A DNA stretch of 39,346 nt from Verrucomicrobiaceae bacterium (GTDB lineage Bacteria; Verrucomicrobiota; Verrucomicrobiia; Verrucomicrobiales; DEV007). Location: assembly GCA_024229495.1 (NCBI GenBank), contig JAAESJ010000072.1, positions 1 through 39,346 on the forward strand, in the 5' to 3' direction. The notes under the pieces are model-generated. The model did no database searches. It was not told the DNA's origin and saw only the letters and a program-made list of their open reading frames with translations. Of the stretch, positions 8,209-17,078 are shown piece after piece. Positions within the stretch are counted from its first letter, which is position 1; each line of letters starts with the position of its first letter. Made by a program: the position numbers and the translations under genes.

Positions 8209-9192
8209 ATGTCCCCAGATCTCGTGAGCGAAGGGTTATCCTTTGATAAAACGCTCAAGGCGCACCACAGGGCCCTGCGTCGCACCGGGCCTGAAATCCT
8301 GCAGCTCAATGTAGGCAAGCTATGTAACCTTACCTGTAGCCACTGCCATGTGAACGCAGGTCCTGGGCGCAAGGAAATCATCACCGGCAAAACCGTCGAT
8401 CGAATCCTCAAATGGTTTGAGACCACAGACATCCGCATCCTTGACCTGACCGGAGGCACCCCTGAAATGATCCCCGATTTCCGGAGATTGATCGAGACCG
8501 TGCGACAATTTGACTCCCCCCGCAGGGTGATTGACCGCCTCAATGCAACCATTATCGAGGAACCAGGTTACGAATGGGTTGCCGAATTTCTCGCGGAAAA
8601 TGAAGTGGAGATTATCGCCTCCATGCCCTGTTACCAGCCTGACAACGTGGAAGCGCAACGCGGCGAGGGAGTCTTCGAGGCGAGTATTGCCGCCTTCCAA
8701 AAACTCAATGCACTGGGCTATGTTAGCAACCCGCGCCTCAGGCTCGATTTTGTCTACAACCCGAACGGTGCCTTCCTTCCCCCCGAGCAGGACAAGCTGG
8801 AGGAAGACTACCGGGATGCCATGAAGGAACACTTCAATATCTCCTTCAACAACCTTTACTGCATTGCCAACATGCCTATCGCTCGCTTTGCCAGCTACCT
8901 GAAGCGCGAGAACCGCCTGAATGATTACATGACACTGCTCAGCAATGCATTCAATCCCGCGACCATTGGCAGCCTGATGTGTCGAGACACCATCAATGTC
9001 AACTGGCGCGGTGAAGTGTTTGATTGCGACTTCAACCAGATGCTCAAGCTTCCCACAGAGGAAAACGGCAGATACATCAAGGCATGGGAAATTGATCCGG
9101 ATACCTTCAGCAATATTCCCATCCGTACCGGCTCCCACTGCTTCGGTTGCACTGCAGGTGCCGGAAGCTCCTGCGGTGGATCCCTTGCCTAA
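8209..9192 (+). CDS. arsS: ArsS-like radical SAM protein (arsenosugar biosynthesis family)
   Basis: 327 residues from the ATG at 8209; the open frame reaches back to 8086, but family length and the absence of conserved sequence before MSPDLVSEGL favour this start. The radical SAM cluster motif CNLTCSHC has Cys39, Cys43 and Cys46, followed by the LDLTGGTPEM motif. The C-terminal DUF3641-type part ends in CFGCTAGAGSSCGG, with cysteines that probably bind auxiliary clusters. ArsS proteins are proposed to add a 5'-deoxyadenosyl radical to dimethylarsenic in making arsenosugars, working with the methyltransferase ArsM. No ArsM-like gene lies nearby; the other methyltransferases here lack its cysteine pattern. 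Substrate assignment is therefore by family only. Confidence 0.88.
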   Translation: MSPDLVSEGLSFDKTLKAHHRALRRTGPEILQLNVGKLCNLTCSHCHVNAGPGRKEIITGKTVDRILKWFETTDIRILDLTGGTPEMIPDFRRLIETVRQFDSPRRVIDRLNATIIEEPGYEWVAEFLAENEVEIIASMPCYQPDNVEAQRGEGVFEASIAAFQKLNALGYVSNPRLRLDFVYNPNGAFLPPEQDKLEEDYRDAMKEHFNISFNNLYCIANMPIARFASYLKRENRLNDYMTLLSNAFNPATIGSLMCRDTINVNWRGEVFDCDFNQMLKLPTEENGRYIKAWEIDPDTFSNIPIRTGSHCFGCTAGAGSSCGGSLA

Positions 9193-9305
9193 AAGGGGAC
9201 AAATTGAAACAGTGATGCCAAAAAGCGGCTTTCCCCCACGATGAGCTCATGTATCCTCATCCCATGCGCAACCGTAACTCCATTGATTGCTTTTTTCTTC
9301 ATCGC

Positions 9306-10742
9306 ATGATCTGGCTGAAAGCCCTCCTTTTAGCCCTTCTCCTGACCATCCTTATCTCACCCGGACTTTTTGCCAGGGAAGGCAAGACAAATTTCCTGCT
9401 CATCACCGTCGATGACATGAGCTGTGATTCCACGGGGATATTCGGTTGCCCGCTACCCGGCATCACCCCGAATATTGACCGACTTGCCGCTGAGGGGCTT
9501 CGCTTTGAACATGGGCACGTCACTGTCGCCATCTGCCAGCCATGCAGGGCGGTGTGGATGACCGGTCGATATCCCCACAATTCAGGCGCGCTTGGCTTTG
9601 ACCGGATTAACCCGGGTGTTCCCACCCTTCCTGAAGCCCTTAAGCGAGCCGGTTACCACACCGGGCTGATGGCCAAGCACGGTCATGTCGTGCCTTCACG
9701 CGCAGCGGCATTCAACGAGATTGTGGCCGCCAAGGAACTCAAGAACGGCCGTTCCCCGGAGCTCTTCGGTAAACGTGCCGCCGCCTTTTTCGCTGCCGCC
9801 AAAAAAGCCGGTAAGCCCTTCTTCCTGATGGCCAACTCCCAGGATCCCCACCGCCCCTTCGCCGGCAGCAGCCAAGAGAGTGCCGCAAGAAAACGTGACA
9901 AGAAAAAGAAGAGCCATCAATACGGCGGCGGTTTTCCCGAGACAAAGGTGGCCTTTGACCCGGCAAAAATTCCCCTGCCCGGGTTCCTTCCCGATTTACC
10001 CGACATTCGCCAGGAACTCAGTGAGTATTTTACCTCGGTGAAACGTGCGGATGCCATCACCGGTGCGGTATTAAAGGCACTGGATGATGCCGGTATGCGC
10101 GACAACACACTGGTAATGTTCCTCTCTGATCACGGGATGCCCCTCCCCTACGCAAAGACCAACTGCTGGCACCACAGTACTCGCACGCCATGGATCGTTC
10201 GCTGGCCCGGCACGGTAAAGAACGGCAGTCACGACCAAGAACACGTTATCGGCGGGGTCGATCTGGCACCCACTGTTCTCGATGCCCTTGGGTTACCGAC
10301 CCTTGACGGTGCAGACGGGCGCTCATTTTTGCCTTTGCTGAAAGGTGAAAAACAGGACGGGCGCGACATCGCCTTTGCTCATATTAATACCATCGCCAGC
10401 AAGCGTGCCTATACAATGCGAGCGGCGATCACGCGCGATTTCCGCTATATCTGGAACGGCTGGCATGACGGTCGTACCAGCTTCCGCAACGAGTCGCTTA
10501 GCGGTCTCACCTGGAAAGCCATGACAAGTGCTGCTAACGCCAATACGGCAATTGCTGCCAGAGTGGAATTCTACTCAAAACGTGTTCCTGAAGAACTCTA
10601 TCAAACCACGAGAGATCCTGATGCCCTGCAAAACCTCATCACGGAACCCTCACAGAAAAAGAGAATCGCCGGGCTCAAGGAACAACTGCGCGACCACATG
10701 CAGAAAACCGGGGATCCGCAGCTGGAAAAATTCATCAGGTAA
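9306..10742 (+). CDS. Secreted sulfatase, Cys-type (family S1)
   Basis: 478 residues from the ATG at 9306, chosen because a clean signal peptide (MIWLKALLLALLL, cut near LFA-RE) starts there; in-frame ATGs at 9249 and 9264 would add an unusual leader. LITVDDMS supplies the calcium-binding Asp pair (36-37). The sulfatase signature CQPCRAVWMTGR has Cys77, Pro79 and Arg81, the CxPxR form in which Cys becomes formylglycine. SDHGM near residue 260 and LAPTVLDALGLP follow the alkaline phosphatase-superfamily pattern. A Lys/Arg-rich insertion (KRDKKKKS) sits near residue 200. It probably removes sulfate esters from extracellular carbohydrates; the substrate is not predictable here. The DUF1287 gene follows after 38 bases. 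Confidence 0.93.
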   Translation: MIWLKALLLALLLTILISPGLFAREGKTNFLLITVDDMSCDSTGIFGCPLPGITPNIDRLAAEGLRFEHGHVTVAICQPCRAVWMTGRYPHNSGALGFDRINPGVPTLPEALKRAGYHTGLMAKHGHVVPSRAAAFNEIVAAKELKNGRSPELFGKRAAAFFAAAKKAGKPFFLMANSQDPHRPFAGSSQESAARKRDKKKKSHQYGGGFPETKVAFDPAKIPLPGFLPDLPDIRQELSEYFTSVKRADAITGAVLKALDDAGMRDNTLVMFLSDHGMPLPYAKTNCWHHSTRTPWIVRWPGTVKNGSHDQEHVIGGVDLAPTVLDALGLPTLDGADGRSFLPLLKGEKQDGRDIAFAHINTIASKRAYTMRAAITRDFRYIWNGWHDGRTSFRNESLSGLTWKAMTSAANANTAIAARVEFYSKRVPEELYQTTRDPDALQNLITEPSQKKRIAGLKEQLRDHMQKTGDPQLEKFIR

Positions 10743-10780
10743 CCCTGAAACATCTCAACCTGCGTTAACGTATACAGAGC

Positions 10781-11365
10781 ATGGCTCTTTTACGCACACT
10801 CTGTATCATTTTCCTGCTAGCAGGACACAGCCTGGCACAAGGCTCCGGGGACAAGCCACAAAGGCTCATTAATGCTACTCGTACCAAAATCGGTGTCACT
10901 CTTGTCTACGATCCCTCCTATCAGGCCATCAAATATCCCATGGGGGATGTTGCCCCGGATCGCGGTGTATGCTCTGACGTCGTGATCAGAGCCTTTCGCA
11001 AGGGACTCGGGATGGACTTGCAAGAGCTCGTGCACTTGGACATGCGAAACAACTTTTCCAAATATCCGAATAATTGGGGTCTGAAAAAAACCGATCGAAA
11101 TATCGACCACCGCAGAGTTCCAAACCTTAAAACCTATTTCACCCGCAAAGGGTGGAAAGTTCCCGTCACCAAAAACAAGGACGATTACAAACCCGGAGAT
11201 CTGGTCATCTGCAGGGTTGCGGGACGCCTTCCACACATCATGATCGTCAGTGACAAGAAGTCGCCAAAAGGTGTTCCGCTTGTCATTCACAACATCGGCC
11301 GAGGCACTCGCGAGGAAGACACGCTGTTCACGTATCCCATCTACGGTCACTTCCGCATCAGGTAA
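10781..11365 (+). CDS. Secreted DUF1287 family protein, possible NlpC/P60-like amidase
   Basis: 194 residues. A signal peptide covers about 1-19 (LLRTLCIIFLLAGHSLA). The conserved DUF1287 features are all present: YDPSYQAIKYPMGDV, the Cys of GVCSDVVIRAFR (about residue 64), IDHRRVPNL, the PGDLV strand, LPHIMIVSD with a candidate catalytic His, and VIHNIGRG near the end. The Cys/His layout suggests an NlpC/P60-type cysteine peptidase fold, perhaps acting on cell-wall peptides; I know of no firmly established function for the family. It follows the sulfatase closely on the same strand and may share its transcript. Confidence 0.88.
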   Translation: MALLRTLCIIFLLAGHSLAQGSGDKPQRLINATRTKIGVTLVYDPSYQAIKYPMGDVAPDRGVCSDVVIRAFRKGLGMDLQELVHLDMRNNFSKYPNNWGLKKTDRNIDHRRVPNLKTYFTRKGWKVPVTKNKDDYKPGDLVICRVAGRLPHIMIVSDKKSPKGVPLVIHNIGRGTREEDTLFTYPIYGHFRIR

Positions 11366-11461
11366 ACAAGCCCGGGAGCACCTCTCTTCCCCCCGCATTA
11401 ACCGCCCAACCGCCTGTTAATACCGCCGGATTGCCCATTTCTGCAGCCGACCTTGCTTCAT

Positions 11462-11488
11462 GGCATGAATCGTGAAACGATGCGTGCC
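11462..11488 (+). promoter_or_regulatory. Hairpin directly before the start codon of the propeller protein
   Basis: An 11-base-pair stem pairs 11462-11472 with 11478-11488 around a TGAAA loop, with one G-T wobble and one A-G mismatch. It ends at the base before the ATG at 11489 and encloses two in-frame upstream ATGs (11465, 11480). It could restrict or place translation initiation if transcribed. No T tract follows, so it is not a normal terminator. Confidence 0.45.
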
Positions 11489-14400
11489 ATGAAATCTTGT
11501 AATCTTTTTCTGACACTGCTCCTGTCGATGACCGCCGGCATCCGGGCAGCAAGCCCTGAACAGACAGCCCTTGCCATCATTGAGCAATCAGGCGTCCGGG
11601 GCGGCTTCATTGCGCACTTGGGATGTGGTGACGGCAAGTTGACGGCTGCCCTCAGAATCAGCGACAGCTATCAGGTCCAGGGCATTGACCGGGATCGTGC
11701 AAAGGTAAATTCAGCACGCAGCCATATTGACTCTCGGGACATCTACGGAAGCGTTTCAGCCGACTACTTGGATGGCCAGTCCCTCCCTTACTCCGATAAC
11801 ATGGTCAACCTGCTTGTCTGTGAGGACCCAAATACGCTGGCCATAAGCGCCAGCGAAATTCAAAGGGTATTGGTGCCCAACGGAATCGCCTTGATCAAGC
11901 AAGGCAAAGGGTGGAAAAAGACTCAAAAACCACGCCCTGACAATATCGACGAATGGACACACTTCCTGCACAGCGCCACCGGCAATGCAGTGGCCAAGGA
12001 TGATGTCGTCGGTCCCCCCAGGCACCTGCAATGGATCGGCAATCCTCGCTGGTCACGGCATCACGACCGCATGGCCAGCACCAGCGCCATGGTCTCGGCA
12101 AATGGCCGAATTTTCTACATCATGGACGAGGGTTCCCGCATATCGATCCAGTTGCCTGCAAAATGGCAATTGATCGCCCGCGACGCATTCAACGGCACTG
12201 TGCTCTGGAAACGCAGTATCCCGAACTGGCAAAGTCACCTTTGGCCATTGAAAAGCGGCCCGACAAACCTGGCACGCCGCCTGGTGGCAGAGGGTGACAT
12301 GGTGTTTGTCACACTCGGCTTCAATGCTCCCGCAGTGGCGCTTGATGCCGCCACCGGGAAAACCCTGAAAACCTTTGCCGGGAGTGAAGGTACCGAGGAA
12401 GTCATCCACACCGAAGGAGTCGTTTATCTCCTGGTCAACAAAGGCGAGATGGAAACCGCCAGGTTCGCACCGAAATTAAACGTTGGTGACCAGGCGCGTG
12501 TCGACAAGGAGTTCCACTGGAATAAACAGCCACGCAAAATAATGGCCTTCGACACCAAAACCGGTGAACGGCTTTGGCAGCGGGAAACCAAGGTCGCGCC
12601 ACTGACTCTCTCAGGTGATGACCGCAGCATCTATTATTTTGACGGGGAGAAAGTTGTCGGACTCGGTCAGACCAGCGGCAACATCCTCTGGGAATCCAAG
12701 CCGCTGGGAATGAAATCATACGTTGCCCAGAACTTCGGGCCTAAGCTCGTCGCCTACGGCGATGTCGTCATGTTCGCAGGTGGCGATCGCCTGGTGAGCG
12801 CGCTTGACCGTAAAACCGGACGGGAAATATGGTCAGAAGCACATGCCCGTGGTGGCTATAAATCACCGGAAGACCTACTTGTCTCAGGAGGATTGCTATG
12901 GTCGGCGCCAACCACCAGTGGCAGGGATTCAGGGGTTTTCACTGGTCGCGACCCGCTGACCGGCGAGGTGAAGAACCAGTTCGCCCCGGAAGTTGACACC
13001 TATTGGTTCCATCACCGCTGCTACATTGCCAAGGCTACCGACAAGTTCCTATTGCCGTCGCGCACCGGCATTGAGTTCGTCAACCCCACGGAGAAAAACT
13101 GGGAAATCCATCACTGGGTTCGTGGCGGATGCCTTTACGGCAGCATGCCCTGCAATGGCCTGCTCTACTCTCCACCCCACAATTGCGCGTGCTACCCGGA
13201 AGCCAAGATGTACGGACTCAATGCGCTGGCGCCAGCATCAATCACCCGCAACCTTCCAGCCAGGATCTCACCCGAGGGACGCCTGGAAAAAGGACCCGCC
13301 TACAACACGGAAATCCGCGCGAAAACCCTTGCCGGCGACTGGCCGACCTACCGTGGTAACAATGCCCGCAGCGGTAAAAGCAATGCCATTCTTTCCCCAC
13401 AGATCGAGCCTTCCTGGACGATGAAACTCGGTGGTCGCCTCAGCGCCTTAAGCGTCGCCGGGGGAAAGGTGTATGTCGCCCGTATTGATGCCCATACCCT
13501 GCACGCCCTTGACCAAGAAAGCGGCAAGCTCGTCTGGAAATACACCACGGGTGGTCGTATCGACTCGCCACCAACCATTGCTGATGGTCGTGCAGTCTTT
13601 GGTTCTGCCGACGGGTGGGTCTACTGCCTGCGTGCTGATGACGGGGCGTTGATCTGGCGCTTCCGGGCAGCACCGCGCGACAGACGACTGATGGCAATGG
13701 AACAACTCGAATCCGTGTGGCCGGTACACGGCACGATCCTTGTGGAGGAGGGTATCGCCTATTTTGTCGCCGGTCGTTCCTACTTTCTGGACGGCGGGTT
13801 GCGTTTCTTTAAGCTCGATGTCAAGTCAGGCAAGAAACTCGCCGAGGTTGTGCTCAATGACCGCAACCCGGAAACCGGAAAAAATTTACAGGAGCAACTG
13901 CAAACCCTGCAAATGCCGGTAGGACTTCCCGACATCCTCTCGGTGAAGGATGATCACCTGTATATGCGCTCCCAACAGTTTGACCGAAACGGCAAACGGA
14001 TTTTCCTAGGGCCTCACTCCGGCGATGCCGCCAAGCAGGGCTCGGTTCAACGCGGTGCCGAGGCCCACCTGTTCTCCCCTACCGGTTTTCTCGACGGGTC
14101 TTGGTTCCACCGCAGCTACTGGGTCTATGGTCGCAGTTTCGCAGGTGGACATAACGGTTACCACCAGGCTGGGAAATTCGCACCCTCAGGAAGAATCCTC
14201 GTATTCGACAACGACAACGTCTTTGGATTCGGCCGCAAACCTGAATATTACCGCTGGACGACCACCCTTGAGCATCAGCTTTTCTGCGCACCTAAAGAGG
14301 CCCCTGAACTGCCAACCGTGGCGGCATCACGAGGTATCGGAACCACCGCCATCGACTTCAAGATCACTGCGAGCCTCAACCCGACGCAAAGTGCACTGAC

Positions 14401-15364
14401 CATCGAGGCGTGGATCAACCCGAACAAGCCGAATGGAACCATCGTCGCGCACGGCGGACCGCAGAACGGTTATGCAATCTACCTGAACAAGGGCAAAGCG
14501 CACTTTGCAGTACGTGCCGACAATGAGCTAACCCAAGCGGTATCTCCAATGCGTACACCTCCAAAGAAGTGGACACATATTGCCGCCACCCTCAGCAAGA
14601 AAGGCGAAATGAACCTTTACCTGAACGGTTCTCAGGTTGCCTCCGCGACCTCAAAATCCCTTATTACCGCCAACCCCATACAGGGACTCCAAGTGGGAGC
14701 TGATGCACTGAGCTCAGTCGCGCAATACACAGCCCCTTTCGGATTTTCCGGCTCAATTGACGAGGTGGATATCTTCCACCGCGCACTTACCGAAGAGGAA
14801 ATTAAAAGCCGCTTCACCAATCCCGGAGCAGCTCCTGCCGACCGTAGCGAAATGGTCCTGTCCTGCTCCTTTGACCGGGGGCACGGGCGTGATTTCTCCG
14901 GCAACAACAACCATGGCACAGTGGCAGGTGCCCAACCCACTCAGGGTAAAGCCGGCAATGCCATGCGCTTTACCGGAAAGCCCGTAAAAAACAAGGGAAT
15001 CGGCGGTTACCACGTGGTCCACAAGTGGACAAAGCAAACGCCACTCTTCGTGCGTTCCATGCTGCTTAGTGGCGATGCCCTGTTCATTGCCGGCCCCCCA
15101 GATATCATGGATGAGGAGGAAACCTTCAAGCGCCTGACCGAAAGGGATCCCGAAGTGCATAAGCTACTAGCCTCACAGGACGCGGCACTGGAAGGCAAGC
15201 AGGGAGGTATCCTGCGGGTGGTAAACAAGAAAGACGGCGCCCAACTGGCCGAATACAAGATTGGTGCCCTACCTGTGTGGGACAGCCTTGCTGCTACCGT
15301 GGACAGCCTCTACTGGACTACCGAGACCGGAGAAGTCGTCAGCTACTCTGCGTCCAGCCCCTGA
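11489..15364 (+). CDS. Exported methyltransferase / PQQ-like beta-propeller / LamG fusion
   Basis: 1291 residues from the ATG at 11489, with a signal peptide at about 1-21 (CNLFLTLLLSMTAGIRA). Residues about 35-155 have a complete class I methyltransferase pattern: HLGCGDGKL (motif I), QGIDRD (motif II), VNLLVCED and a VLVPNGIALI strand. A linker containing DEWTHFLHSATGNA leads to PQQ-type propeller repeats (LIARDAFNGTVLWKR, ALDAATGKTLKTF, SALDRKTGREIW and HALDQESGKLVWKY), spanning about 180-930 in two groups. A LamG/concanavalin-like domain lies at about 955-1110 (TIEAWINPN, GSIDEVDIFHRALTEEEI). A second LamG-like start and a last blade close the protein. This arrangement recurs in planctomycetes and verrucomicrobia with no function known to me. 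Export of a SAM-dependent domain is odd, because SAM is cytoplasmic. Confidence 0.9.
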   Translation: MKSCNLFLTLLLSMTAGIRAASPEQTALAIIEQSGVRGGFIAHLGCGDGKLTAALRISDSYQVQGIDRDRAKVNSARSHIDSRDIYGSVSADYLDGQSLPYSDNMVNLLVCEDPNTLAISASEIQRVLVPNGIALIKQGKGWKKTQKPRPDNIDEWTHFLHSATGNAVAKDDVVGPPRHLQWIGNPRWSRHHDRMASTSAMVSANGRIFYIMDEGSRISIQLPAKWQLIARDAFNGTVLWKRSIPNWQSHLWPLKSGPTNLARRLVAEGDMVFVTLGFNAPAVALDAATGKTLKTFAGSEGTEEVIHTEGVVYLLVNKGEMETARFAPKLNVGDQARVDKEFHWNKQPRKIMAFDTKTGERLWQRETKVAPLTLSGDDRSIYYFDGEKVVGLGQTSGNILWESKPLGMKSYVAQNFGPKLVAYGDVVMFAGGDRLVSALDRKTGREIWSEAHARGGYKSPEDLLVSGGLLWSAPTTSGRDSGVFTGRDPLTGEVKNQFAPEVDTYWFHHRCYIAKATDKFLLPSRTGIEFVNPTEKNWEIHHWVRGGCLYGSMPCNGLLYSPPHNCACYPEAKMYGLNALAPASITRNLPARISPEGRLEKGPAYNTEIRAKTLAGDWPTYRGNNARSGKSNAILSPQIEPSWTMKLGGRLSALSVAGGKVYVARIDAHTLHALDQESGKLVWKYTTGGRIDSPPTIADGRAVFGSADGWVYCLRADDGALIWRFRAAPRDRRLMAMEQLESVWPVHGTILVEEGIAYFVAGRSYFLDGGLRFFKLDVKSGKKLAEVVLNDRNPETGKNLQEQLQTLQMPVGLPDILSVKDDHLYMRSQQFDRNGKRIFLGPHSGDAAKQGSVQRGAEAHLFSPTGFLDGSWFHRSYWVYGRSFAGGHNGYHQAGKFAPSGRILVFDNDNVFGFGRKPEYYRWTTTLEHQLFCAPKEAPELPTVAASRGIGTTAIDFKITASLNPTQSALTIEAWINPNKPNGTIVAHGGPQNGYAIYLNKGKAHFAVRADNELTQAVSPMRTPPKKWTHIAATLSKKGEMNLYLNGSQVASATSKSLITANPIQGLQVGADALSSVAQYTAPFGFSGSIDEVDIFHRALTEEEIKSRFTNPGAAPADRSEMVLSCSFDRGHGRDFSGNNNHGTVAGAQPTQGKAGNAMRFTGKPVKNKGIGGYHVVHKWTKQTPLFVRSMLLSGDALFIAGPPDIMDEEETFKRLTERDPEVHKLLASQDAALEGKQGGILRVVNKKDGAQLAEYKIGALPVWDSLAATVDSLYWTTETGEVVSYSASSP

Positions 15365-15395
15365 AGCCCGCCGGGGGATAGGCATCGCCTGATCA

Positions 15396-16961
15396 CTATT
15401 GGCGAACAAACTCAATTGCCCTCAGGATGATCTTCTCCTTTCCCCGGGTTGATTCAAAGTGAGGGCTGATAGCCAGCACCTTGCCTTTACCGAAATCCGA
15501 GGCAACGACAGCCGGTGCACCGATCATGGTTCCTTTCTGCGCCTCGTAAATGCCGTTCTCAGTGCGGAAAAAGGCAAGTGACCTGTAAGCCGGCGCCGAT
15601 AGTGAATTCCCCGGAGAAAGAATCGGGCCATTATGGTAGAGAACGGAGTTGATCCCTTCCAGTCCAAGGACTTTCACCCCCTCACCTGAGACCTCTACAT
15701 CGACCTGAGTTGGCTTGCCACGATACCACATCGATTTGCGTCCCTTCCCTTCCACCTCAACCATCTTGTTGAAAACGGAGGCATTCATCAGGTGCAAAGA
15801 CCATTTGTAATGGGATGAACACAGGAAAGCTCCCGCACAAATACCAACCACTCCCCCTCCCCCGCGTACGAAATGCCTCACATTATCCCTTCCCTTATCC
15901 CCTATCGCCTCACCCTGTTTACTGCCTGATCCGCCGGGGAACACAATGACCTCAAATTGCTGAAGGACTTCCCCCTTCATGTCCTCCGGACCAACATGGC
16001 TGACAAAAAGGTTACTGTGCCCATCCATCACCTTTAACACCTTCCCTTCATTCGCACCCGCAGCATCGAAAAGCGCAACGCGAGTCAACCCTGACCTGAC
16101 CTCCGGAGACAGGATCGCAGTGCAATCCCTGTCAATCATTCCGAGGCGCTGGAATGCGGTGGAAATCATCCTGCGATGCTGCCGGGTTCGCAATGACAAC
16201 GGTTGATCCTTGAAAGTTGTTTCAAGGATAAAACTTTTCGCGCCGAGAAGTTTGCCGCAAGCACTCGCCAAACTGCCTTTAACCGGGCCGGATTTAGCCA
16301 GCAAGGAAAATTGCCTCCGTGGCTCAATCTCATTGTTGACCGCTCCGAGCATAACACGGGCAAAAGCAGCCCCGGAGGGAAAGGTGATTATGCTGGAACC
16401 AACGGATTTCGGGTTGATGCGATGAACATCGAAGCCCTCGTGGAGATCAAACACCCAATCAGGACGCCGCTTGCTGACAAAATCCCAGACTGCCTGACAA
16501 AGCGGAGTAATCGGTTCCGTTGCCTTTTCCCGTGGAAAATTACGGTTCAGGTCCCTCTTTTCCCTGTCGTTGCGATATTCAGGTGCCCAGCGAAGGTTCG
16601 CGGCAAGGCCAAGGCGGTTAACCTGAGGCAAGACGAGAAGCTTACCACGGACAATCGGCCAGTGCCTGATCTGTTCAGCCGCGCGGAATCCTGCCGGTTC
16701 ATTGCCATGCATCCCGCCGACAACAAGAGCAGTGGGCCCGGGTTTGCCGCTATCGATAACCCACCAGGGGGTTTCCCATGCCGTTCCACTTCCAAGCCGT
16801 CCGCCGCTGATTTCAGTATCCGCTGATGCAGTCCCGCCCAATGCAGCCACCACCACAACAACAAACAGGATACACTTTACCCCTTCCTCTAGGCATGCCG
16901 AAAACGCTCTCTTACGGGAACATCCCGAGTCAGGATTTCGTTGCATAAAACATTTTACCAT
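15396..16961 (-). CDS. Secreted M14/AstE-like zinc hydrolase fused to a glutamine-amidotransferase-like domain
   Basis: 521 residues from the ATG at 16961; a TTG at 16973 and an ATG at 16946 are in the same frame. After a long basic start, a hydrophobic segment (about 32-46) ends near GGTASA, consistent with a signal peptide. Residues about 50-275 resemble succinylglutamate desuccinylase/aspartoacylase and M14 carboxypeptidases: GGMHGNEPAG supplies zinc ligands His85 and Glu88, DLNRNFP follows, FDLHEGF holds a third ligand His174, and ILETTF a candidate catalytic Glu247. Residues about 293-521 look like the BPL_N/class I amidotransferase-like fold, with VIVFPGGSGS and GICAGAF, where Cys375 sits at the nucleophile elbow. 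Peptidoglycan peptides or peptide-sugar conjugates are possible substrates, but this is a guess. It is convergent with the propeller gene, 31 bases apart. Confidence 0.85.
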   Translation of the reverse strand: MVKCFMQRNPDSGCSRKRAFSACLEEGVKCILFVVVVVAALGGTASADTEISGGRLGSGTAWETPWWVIDSGKPGPTALVVGGMHGNEPAGFRAAEQIRHWPIVRGKLLVLPQVNRLGLAANLRWAPEYRNDREKRDLNRNFPREKATEPITPLCQAVWDFVSKRRPDWVFDLHEGFDVHRINPKSVGSSIITFPSGAAFARVMLGAVNNEIEPRRQFSLLAKSGPVKGSLASACGKLLGAKSFILETTFKDQPLSLRTRQHRRMISTAFQRLGMIDRDCTAILSPEVRSGLTRVALFDAAGANEGKVLKVMDGHSNLFVSHVGPEDMKGEVLQQFEVIVFPGGSGSKQGEAIGDKGRDNVRHFVRGGGGVVGICAGAFLCSSHYKWSLHLMNASVFNKMVEVEGKGRKSMWYRGKPTQVDVEVSGEGVKVLGLEGINSVLYHNGPILSPGNSLSAPAYRSLAFFRTENGIYEAQKGTMIGAPAVVASDFGKGKVLAISPHFESTRGKEKIILRAIEFVRQ

Positions 16962-17078
16962 ATTGTTATCCAACCGGCTTTGTTAAGGGCCTCGGACTCC
17001 CGTCACTGATCGAAAACAATCTCCCCCAGCAGATCGATAATGGGCGACTTATGGAGCAATCCCAACGCTTCAAAAAAT

